Shown here piece by piece: positions 55,071 to 64,000 of a stretch of DNA of 64,000 nt (positions within the stretch are counted from its first letter, which is position 1; every line of letters begins with the position of its first letter). The position numbers and the translations under genes were made by a program. The DNA comes from Paralvinella palmiformis. Lineage: Eukaryota; Annelida; Polychaeta; Terebellida; Alvinellidae. Location: assembly GCA_025642065.1 (NCBI GenBank), contig JAODUP010000351.1, positions 210,001 through 274,000 of the forward strand, read 5' to 3'. The notes under the pieces are model-generated. The model made no database searches, was not told the DNA's origin, and worked only from the letters and a program-made list of their open reading frames with translations.

Positions 55071-56041
55071 TGATAATAGTAATAATTCTAATCTATATAA
55101 ATTTTATTTTGTTAATAATTGTTTGTGTTTACACACACACACACTTTTATAGTAACAGCTTGCTGTCGGCGTGTTTTGGCTCAGAGCCCAAAGTCTAGTT
55201 ATATATCTTACATAGCGCAGCCTACGTAAATAGTTCGTCTGATATTTGACTCAAACCAATCACGTTAGTGATATAATTATCCACTCATGTTCTTTGCATC
55301 ATGTGTGTTTGTGTGTGTATGCATGTGTGTATGATTGGGATGTCGCAATATCTAGTTTTATCTGAACTCCTTGGCGAAATATGATTGATGTCTATCAGTC
55401 TGTCTTTCACTACCAGTTTAATAATGATAGATTCTACATTTTATAAACTTATCTAGTACAACTATTACTAATATTACTATTTGTACTATACCGTGACATC
55501 AATATTAATAATAATGATGTCATATACTATAGTAAATAGATTAATTTAGTAAAATATTGTGACATGATTAGAAGATATTTAGAAATCTGTGTGTCTTAGG
55601 TCTATAATCTAAATCCTGGATATTTATTTATTAAAACTGCTAGTTGTTTATATAAGTATTTCGGTTCATCACACATTCAAAACAACTGTTTCAAGTGTAG
55701 TGATCTATCCTTCACAGATCACTAGTTGTATAACTAACCGATCAGTCGTGGAACACTCGTGATTACTTATGAATGAATAATTTGACCTTCAAATGTCACT
55801 AGGCGCCAACTTTCCTGCACGCTGATTGGTTAGATCGACAACCGACTCACTGTAGTTATCGCAGGAGATAGCAGCCTTAAAATATAGTGCTTCATGTTCT
55901 TTGACCGTTCTCCATATAATAAAGTTGTGATCAAAATAAACTGATAGTAATAAGCACGAAGAAAGTATTTATGACATTATTTTATTTGAAACAAACGAAT
56001 TGTCTTCAGTCATTTGCAAATAGTAATTACGTTAACGGATT

Positions 56042-59000
56042 ATGGCTGGTACTATATATATAGCCGGAACCGGCCAGAACCGCTTCAGTCTAATGGCTGA
56101 AGTCGCGATGGTCGTTCATGTTGAAGAAGATGCTTCTCTAAATGACAGCTCGGTGGCGAAAATAGATGTGAGTAATTAATTCTTTTATTAAACTTATAGG
56201 GATTGTAGTTGGGGGGAGATTATCTGGGATCTGACCACTTTTTCGTAATAACCAGGTGGTGGTGGTGGCCGATGGTTCGCCAGTCGCTAATGACGCTCTC
56301 GGTCAGAAATCGGCTCACGGTGTGGTCATTCATACTTGTTCGGGATGTGATCAACACCAGGGAAATCCTGATCCAGAAGAAATTCAGGAATCGATTGCCG
56401 AAAAATCGTGGCACGGTCGGTATAGTATAGAAATGTTTTGTTGTTTTTTCAGTCGCCGAGTCGGTCGCTGAAAAAAATCACGTGTTTGGCAAGCTGTCAA
56501 AATGGTGTCTGATTAATATATGCCATATCAACCCATAATTAATAACGCATATGGCATGATATGGCATAAAGATGTTGATGGGAAATATTTTTGTGGGGTG
56601 AGGGGGTTATTGTTTGATTGTTATAAATATAATCATAATGGCCGTCGATTGTCCGTGATATTAATAATATTTGTTGTCCATAATGATGATCTGTGATCAT
56701 TGTTTGATAGGATTTGCTGTTACATGATTGTTTTTAATTTTTAGAGTTGACAACGTGTGAGAAGATACGACAGATAACTTTACAATGGCTTGGCAAACCA
56801 CTTGCTGTGGTTATTCTTTTATATTTCTTTGTTTGCTCACTAAACCTGCTAAGTTCGGCATTCCGTTTGGTCGGAGGGAAGGCAGCAGGTGAGTTTTTAA
56901 CATAATATTTTTAACTCTTTTTGTATACAACAGTTAAATGTCATTAACTGCAATTAATTGGTAGATCTAAGAAATACAGTGAGTAGTTGAATTACAATTT
57001 GTTCAGATTTAGGTACTCGGTCATCAGTTTCCATGGATACCATCTGAAACATATTGTGATCTTACTATGAGATTTTACTGTTTGTTAAAACATAATATGG
57101 TTGATGTTATTGTACGCCATTATTATCTTTTTTGAAGTCTGTTATATTTTCGTGTGACGTGTGTTTTGTAGGCAAGGCTTTCTCCTCCAGTGTGCTAATA
57201 CTGAATCCTGTGGCTGGTCTGATGGTGGGAATCCTGTCTACAGTTCTGGTTCAGAGCTCAAGTACATCGACCTCCATAATCGTGGCCATGGTGTCCTCGG
57301 GCAGTAAGTCTTTTTTGTAAAAGTAAAACCCTTTTTTTTACTAACTGAGGTAAAAGCAGAAAATAGATTCTATTGTAACACAAAATATGAGAATTAAATA
57401 CACAGTGGTAGTGTACAATGAATCAAATTCACTGCTGCCACCTCGAGTTCATTGCATCCACAGAGGTGTTCCCACCTTCAGTTCACTGAACAAATCCCTT
57501 GTTCAACTTAGCAAAAGCTGATTTGAAAAATTTGGTGTCGCCAGTGCGATTAAAATTGTAATTACAATGAATCTTTGAAAACGGTTAAGTTCTGCTAAAA
57601 TATTGTATAAGAAAGTGAGCCTTCAAAAATACAATGTCAAAATTATGGCGAGTCTTAAATATTAGTAAGTATCAGCTGAAACGTGTATATGAAATGTTTA
57701 CATTTTTACAAAACTCGTTTCAATATCGCACCATATTAAAAATATTTCTTTGTCATAAATTCATCAACGATACAGAAGTTGGTGACAACTTGTAATGATA
57801 ATTTACAGCAAGTATGTAAATATCTCGTAAATCATGGTATGTTATGACTAAATAAGTAATGAAGTAAAAAGTAGCATTAACAAATAAAAGGAATTAATTA
57901 AAATCTTACTTCAATACTCCCAGTTACTTGAAAAAAACTACTGAAGTAGAGTAAAAAAGAAGTTTACTTCTTATAGCTGGTCATGATAGTCATAGTAATA
58001 TTTCCATACGCTGAGAAATTTTATTCTTACTGATTAGGAAAGCCAAATCAGTAGTGGGAGAAGTATTTCTATGTAATGAATGAGTCTTTCTCCACGTACC
58101 CTGTTTGTGTGTAGACATATTAATATACACTTGTACTGTGTTTACAGAGTGCACAGCTCATTCACAGTCTCTGGATGTTAGAGGACATTTAACAAATGGA
58201 TATTATTATTATATGATCTGGATTTTAATAAACAAGATATGAACTCAGTATATTGAACCGTTACTGGTGTATAAAGTAAATATAAGGCTCGTTAAAAGGT
58301 GTTGTTATTTATCATCAGTGGAATTTAGATTCCTTAGCTTAGCTTTGAAATGTATCTTAACATATTGTTATATCGTTCGTTGGTTTCTAGTTCTGGATGT
58401 AGAGCCAGCTATTCCAATCATAATGGGAGCTAACATTGGTACATCAGTCACCAACACCATTGTGTCACTAGCACAGTCTAATGAACGTGGACAGTTTGAG
58501 TTGGCTTTTGCTGGAGCAACAGTCCATGATATGTTTAATTGGCTTGCTGTCATAGTGTTACTGCCATTAGAAGTCTGTACAGGTATGATACCTTTGTTGT
58601 ATGTTTTAATTAAATAATTAACTTCAACATATTTACAGAGACAACCATTTTGTAGATAAGTGCTATACTTAGTAATGGTTCATACTTCGAGCACATAGTT
58701 TGTATTAATCTACTCGTTTTTAAAAAACTAAACAGAGCACAGGCAATCTAATAACTTAGCACTTTGTTTCTAGTGTGTTGATCTATTTTTCTTAATGTGC
58801 AGGATGTTTCTTTTTTGGTAGTATTGTATTGGGGTGTTTTAATATATATGATTTTAGTACCCATCACTGCGATTGGGATGACTGTGTGGAAGATAATACT
58901 GAGATTAATGTTTTAGATAACTAGATACATATTAAATTTTCTCAGTTGTTGACATTATGATAGTGGTGGTAGACTAAAATGTGAGGGTTCCAAGGACAGT

Positions 59001-61204
59001 TCTACAAACAAATGGCTCTTTCACATATTTACTGGCTGGCAAGGCAATAAAGAACAAGAAAATTTATTGTTGACTACTTTGCTCTTATTGACAGCTAGAA
59101 ACACTATTAGTCCCGAGGAGTTGAGGATAGTTTAGAAATGTTCATGTCTATAATTAGGAGTTGGTAAATCCTAAGTTGACGTTGACTCATAAAACGTTTT
59201 ATGCTGGATTTGAACTGTAAACAGGAAATGACATTTGTGAGGTTTACAGAAGATTTTGTTTATTTTCTTAGGTTGTCTCTATCACCTGACAGATGTTCTG
59301 GTAACTGGTAATAACTTGACAACAGTTGAAGGTGCCAATAGAGATATCCTTAAGGCAATCACAAAACCGTTGACTAATCTTATTGTACAGGTTTGTGATT
59401 AACTGAATTGGTTTATCTCATAGTTGTGTATTATAATAAATTTAATAAAAAAAGAATTATTTCTATAAATTATATTTTTATGCTAATTTGGTTTTGGAAA
59501 AATTTGATTATATACAAATCTGGCTGGATATGACACCAGATAAGGTTTCACAGACAAAGGCTATTCGTTGAAATGCATTTGTTTCTCTTCGTTGTTGTCA
59601 TTAAATTTTATTTGAATGACTTCTGTTTGTCATCTCTAGCTGGATAAGGATGTAATTAAGAAGTTGGCCCTTGGACATGAAGAATACCAGAACAAGTCCT
59701 TGCTCAAGGTAATGAATTGATTTTATTTGACTTAGATGGGGACTTCTTATGAGAAACTTCAGCTAATTATGCTAGTTTTCTCATGACTGTTTTCCCTCTT
59801 TTTATATAGCAATGGTGTTCTTATAAGGAGGTTACTGAACCAGCTATTAATGGTACTCTGATGATGAAAGATGATGTTATAAAATCATTGGAGTTTATCA
59901 AGGAGAATGGCACTGTTTATGCCAGATACCAGCAGCCAACTGTAGACTGTAAATATTGTTGGTTCACTTTTTATGTAAATGCAATATTCATTGACATGTT
60001 AATACTTCATTCAAAACTGTGATGATTCAGTCTATTACTGGAGTGGTTTATGATTATTATATAATTTACAATCATTTTTCTTGCATTTTCAGGCGAGTAC
60101 CTCCTAAAATTGATCCCATTGAACGACCTGTTCCTGGGTTTGATCCTGATGGCTGCATCCTTGACCTTACTTTGTGTGTGTCTGGTTCTCATTGTCAAAA
60201 TTCTAAACTCGGCCCTCAAAGGACCAGTGTCCATTGCTGCGAAAAAAATAATCAACAAAGATCTGCCTGGCCGGTGTTCATATTTCACGGGTTACTTGGC
60301 CATCATTGCTGGAGCTGGTCTGACGATCATCGTTCAGAGCAGCTCGGTGTTTACGTCCACGCTGACTCCTCTAGTTGGCATGAACATTATCAGTCTGGAG
60401 AGGATGTATCCGCTGACTCTCGGATCTAACATTGGGACCACGACGACTGGCCTGCTGGCAGCAATGGCTGCCTCTGGCGAAAAACTTCAACCAGCATTAC
60501 AAATAGCACTCGTTCATTTGTTCTTTAATATCATGGCTATTATGTTGTTTTATCCTGTACCATTCATGAGGTTTCCCATTCCTCTTGCTAGGTTGATGGG
60601 TAGAACCACAGCTAAATATCGTTGGTTTGCCATCATTTATCTTATAGGTATGTTTTTCTTGTTGCCAGGTTGTCTTTTTGCACTCTCAGTTGCTGGAACT
60701 TTAACCTTTATCATCGTTTGTAGCCTGTCTTTAGCATTCATCGTATTCCTCATTGTGATCAACTTACTGAAGAAAAGATTCAAGAAACGCCTTTCTACAT
60801 CTTTAATTAAATTTCTTGATCTTCTGCCAAAAGCATTTTATTCCCTAAAACCATTGGATGATGTCCTGCAGGGTATCATGAATAGAATGAAGGTCCTAGT
60901 ATTATGTTGTCGTGGATCCAGTAAATCAGAGAACGGCGAATCTGTGGAGGCTATGCTGAAACCTAAGAACGATGAAAATGCACAAAAACGTCTTGGTAAT
61001 GATAATTTCTTGGACCAGATGACTGAGGAGGAACGGAAAGATTATGAGAGTACTGTCAGATCTCTTGAGGAAGTGAAGGTCATGTTGACGTCAGATGTTT
61101 ATAAGAGTAGCATTAAAGCGGGTACTGATAGTGGCTACGTCACTCAGCTACATACACCTTATCTATCAAAATTCCCATCAAAAGAAGATTTCACCGACTC
61201 CTAA
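56042..61204 (+). CDS. SLC34A: Sodium-dependent phosphate cotransporter, SLC34/NaPi-II family, 8 exons, 676 residues
   Basis: Plasma-membrane Na+/phosphate symporter. Exons 56042-56167, 56747-56888, 57172-57303, 58391-58582, 59272-59390, 59640-59708, 59810-59948 and 60093-61204 join in frame. An in-frame TAA upstream fixes the start. The two family repeats are present: QSSSTSTS (from Gln117) and QSSSVFTS (from Gln388), each followed by a GANIGTS or GSNIGTTTT motif. AGATVHD at 174-180 carries the Ala, Ala, Asp positions found in electrogenic members. The extracellular loop has four N-glycosylation sequons (NLT, NKS, NGT, NGT). The C-tail has a Cys pair (LVLCCRGSS). Length matches human SLC34 proteins (600-690). 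Paralogue not assigned. Confidence 0.95.
57172..58582 (+). CDS. SLC34A: SLC34 exons 3-4 (first QSSS repeat and electrogenicity motif)
   Basis: Exon 3 (57172-57303) encodes [20 protein letters not shown] and [13 protein letters not shown]; exon 4 (58391-58582) encodes [20 protein letters not shown] and [16 protein letters not shown]. The intron between them (57304-58390) is AT-rich with no feature. Together they form the first inverted-topology repeat of the transporter core. Confidence 0.95.
60093..61204 (+). CDS. SLC34A: SLC34 last exon (second QSSS repeat to C-terminus)
   Basis: Residues 308-676: LLTGYLAII-like [38 protein letters not shown], then helices through [20 protein letters not shown] and a polar cytoplasmic tail ending SKEDFTDS. 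Exon 7 ends TVDC in phase 1, and this exon continues with [15 protein letters not shown]; this was the only junction that kept the frame. No C-terminal TRL-type PDZ ligand of NaPi-IIa is present. Confidence 0.95.
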
Positions 61205-62500
61205 CACTTTTTTTTTGTATTCACCAATCATCATTATCTCTCGCTGCTTCTTCATCTAGTTAAGCTGCTGTATTGTGTGATCATTGAAGAAATTAGCGTT
61301 AGCAGCATCATTAATACATAGTGTATGTGTGTGTGTGTGTGTGATTCAGTTATTTAAACAATTTATTTTTATATAAAGTACGTACCAATCGCAAGAAAGC
61401 AATACTTTACAAAGGTATTTGCAGAATTTTATATAATAAGTATTTGGATGAAATCTTGTGTTGATTAATTGTTTTAATGTTGGCTTGCAATGCGAGATCT
61501 GAAATGATATTTTGGCATCAATTTTATTGTTTTGTCTTCTAGATCTTCATGTTATAGTCTTGATATAAATTTGTTTAATTGTGTGAAGTAATTTGATCAA
61601 TGTTTTTGCTGATAATAACATTATCCGTTTAAGATCACGTGACTCCTCTTTAGATGTTAACAGAACAGATTTAGTAGATTTGCCAGGAAGTTGTGAACAA
61701 AAATTGTTGTCGGTATTAACAACTATATCATTCTCTTGTTTGTAAGATGCACACCAGTGACATACTGCAACCATTTTATACAAACAACGGTTCCGATAAT
61801 ATTTTTCCCTTCATTAATAGAGATGTTATTTAACCCCCAAACGCCTATCTTCGGAACATACTTGGGAGTTTAATGGTTTGATGTATAAATCGAGTACATA
61901 TCGAATGTTGATGATTCTATTAACGTCTTAAATCTTTCTACTAGTGTCGTTAGCTGCAGACTGGTGCTTATTATATTTGTCTTGTGGCCATTTGACCAAA
62001 GTTGATGAGTAAATGCGCCTGGTATATGTTATGTGTATATGTGACCTTTTTTGTTATTATATTGGATATATTAAAAGTTGTTTATCGTTTATAAAGACAT
62101 AAATCAGTGGTGTCTGATTGTGGCTTAAGAGATTTGATCTTGTCGAAGTATTTGCATCTGATTGAGTCAAATATTATAATTACTAGTCATACGAGGTGAG
62201 ATCTTTTTCTACACGAGCTTTGTGCAGTTAAAGGTTTCTTCAAATTTTAGCTTATTTCCGGGTATCTAAGTTTTGTATGAATGTTTATCAATATCCAATT
62301 AATGATGTTCGATAAAGTTTGTTATGATCTCATTTAAGTGACATGTCCTCATGTTTAGTACAAAGATCTAATATCTATATTATTATTTATGATCAGATTT
62401 TGTTATCTCTGTTTCATCAGAGAAAATATCTAGGAAATTTTTACATGCCTATTTAGCAGCTTTTTATGTGAAAAATAAATTAGTGCTGAAGAGTAAATCT
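61205..62500 (+). other. SLC34 3' UTR (extent inferred)
   Basis: Noncoding sequence after the stop with a short GT microsatellite at 61324-61342. AATAAA at 62474-62479 is the clearest poly(A) candidate. Nothing else is recognisable. Confidence 0.4.
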
Positions 62501-63299
62501 TTTGTCGTTTATTAAAATTTAATTAGATCTGTTCTAGCAGTAAATATTATGTGGAATCCACGTTCTGAACTTTTTGTGGTCTAAATTAAGTTGTTTGAAA
62601 GTTTAATCCATGTGAGGATTTCTACGCTTAATTCACATCACGATTTAAACATTAAATCCTTGTGATGATTTCGCCTTCATTTTACGGCAGAATATCCACA
62701 ATCCATCCATTTTACACAATCCACATACTTTTGATAAAGCACAAAAATGACATTTACCAATATTTATTTCCAACTTTCATGAATTCTTTGTTTAGCTGTA
62801 TATAACAAATTTATGGAAACTAATAACTTACATGTGTTTAATATTATCACCAAATAATTATACTAACAGATAAATGTGAAGTGAACCAGGAATGTGATTG
62901 ATTACCTAACAAATGTCAACTATACACAGTGACATTTTATATAATAATTTACACCAAAACCAAAATCAATTATTTTGTGAGTCATATACCGATGTAAATA
63001 AACCAAAGGATGTATCAAGTACTCAAATAATGTGCTTAAGCACAATCACAGCTACTTTCAATTTGACTAAGTACTCACTTAAACAATATAGACAAGTATT
63101 TTGTAAAAATGTTCAAGTACAAAGTACTAGATCTATTGATATTTTCTGAAAATATTAAAGCAGGGGAATCGCGCATTTATTATTTATATATTATAATGAT
63201 ATAATAATATTTACAGAATATACATAATAGTATTGACGATGCATTAAAAACTAGCAACGTCAAGAGAACGTAATTTCTGCCTCAAGATATTTCCTCAAA
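62501..63299. other. Intergenic DNA
   Basis: AT-rich sequence with one short plus-strand frame (62913-63149) of no known family. I see nothing functional in it. Confidence 0.4.
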
Positions 63300-63960
63300 C
63301 AGCTGATATCTGATTACAGATTGATCTTTTACAGCGGTTGTAGTATATTTGTCGCTATTCATTTTTGTGTGATGCTGATGACTTATTTTATCCCTCTGTT
63401 TACGTTTTATGCACCAAAATGCACGCTTTGAATTTCACGGTTGTACTTTAGACCATAGTTATCGCTGAAGTCCATATGAATCATGGCTTCATTCTCTGCA
63501 AGAGTAAGCATTTTCTGACGCAACTGATTGTACTAATTACGAATATTATACAAGTGGCAACCAAGCTCCATGTTCAAGGCTTCCTCAAATTTATCTTTGT
63601 CCTGTTGTCTTGTTTAGACACTCATGGTCTTAAATCGTCCACTCGTTCCACCATGTGGTGTCTGTTTTCTCATATGGTTTATATTTGATGCGCTTATCTT
63701 TGCACTTGTCACAATCACGATACATACACTTTTCGTTGAACAGTAAAGCGCTTCGAGATGTTTCTCTGCATCTTTCTCATTTGTTATCTTCAGCTTGTAA
63801 AGTCTATCAGCCATCAGTTGGACGTTTTCGTGGGTGTGACAGAAATACGTTTCCCTGTCCAACAGATCAGATTAGGCTTCTCAACCCAAAATGGTCATTG
63901 CAGACAGAAAAACTGGTACGATACCCGCACATTTAGCCCCTTTTCAAATATGACCTTGTG
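63300..63960 (-). pseudogene. Broken transposon-type ORF (repetitive invertebrate protein family)
   Basis: Minus strand: THENVQLMADRLYKLKITNE and KDAEKHLEALYC; after a frame change, RDCDKCKDKRIKYKPYEKTD; then QLRQKMLTLAENEAMIHMDF with SDNYGLKYNREIQSVHFGA. The Cys cluster followed by a (V/I)-x-x-DF-S-x-NY..E-(I/V)-Q-S-x-HFG block is a pattern I recognise from uncharacterised, highly repeated ORFs in mollusc and other invertebrate genomes. At least two frame changes and several stops show it is decayed. It may extend beyond the right edge. Confidence 0.65.
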
Positions 63961-64000
63961 ATGCAGATTCAGCATGGAGTCCAAAAGGAAAGTTTTGCAT

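Larger units (their letters stand above)
48680..56041. other. CDK4/6 3' UTR and intergenic region before SLC34
   Basis: The 3' UTR extent is unknown; AATAAA occurs near 49417 and 50783. Further right lie microsatellites, a SINE fragment (50935-50992), a nested LINE (52425-53225), composite repeats (53255-53920) and a tRNA-like SINE head (54987-55070). Upstream of SLC34 an inverted CCAAT box (ATTGG, 55825-55829) and a TATA-like TATAATAAA (about 55914) are possible promoter parts. No other gene is supported. Confidence 0.45.

Overview
The window is nuclear DNA from an animal: AT-rich, with many introns bounded by GT..AG, many microsatellites and heavy transposon debris. The gene set (BUBR1-type checkpoint protein, COX7A-like subunit, CDK4/6, SLC34 phosphate transporter), together with degenerate DNA-transposon and non-LTR proteins typical of marine invertebrates, suggests a lophotrochozoan, most likely a mollusc. 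That placement is inference; no phylogeny was run.

Layout. (1) About 2.15-14.48 kb, minus strand: nine 5' exons of a BUB1B/BUBR1 homologue whose 3' part (kinase-like region) lies off the left edge. (2) 14.5-20.2 kb: intergenic, bordered by the BUB1B promoter and the next gene's promoter, each with an ETS-type GGAAGT core. (3) 20.2-24.2 kb, plus: a three-exon, 100-residue COX7A-like gene with a poly(A) signal. (4) 24.2-38.3 kb: gene-poor DNA with a decayed 3-kb inverted-repeat transposon, two LINE fragments, a tRNA-headed SINE and microsatellites. (5) 38.3-48.7 kb, plus: a complete seven-coding-exon CDK4/6 gene of 746 residues, with a very long serine/threonine/glutamine-rich C-terminal tail. 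(6) 48.7-56.0 kb: 3' UTR and intergenic DNA with a nested LINE insertion, composite repeats and a tRNA-like SINE head. (7) 56.04-61.2 kb, plus: a complete eight-exon SLC34 (NaPi-II) gene of 676 residues. (8) 61.2-64 kb: 3' UTR, then a decayed transposon ORF on the minus strand.

The four genes are housekeeping or cell-cycle genes without obvious operon-like coupling; BUB1B and CDK4/6 both act in cell-cycle control, but nothing here shows co-regulation. No new multi-gene system is visible. The points most worth a second look are the CDK4/6 tail, the unusual order of KEN boxes in the BUBR1 homologue, a pair of TTAA-flanked elements carrying a P2X7-C-like fragment, a 3-kb decayed element with inverted ends, a nested LINE, and several short inverted-repeat elements found by aligning the window against itself by eye.
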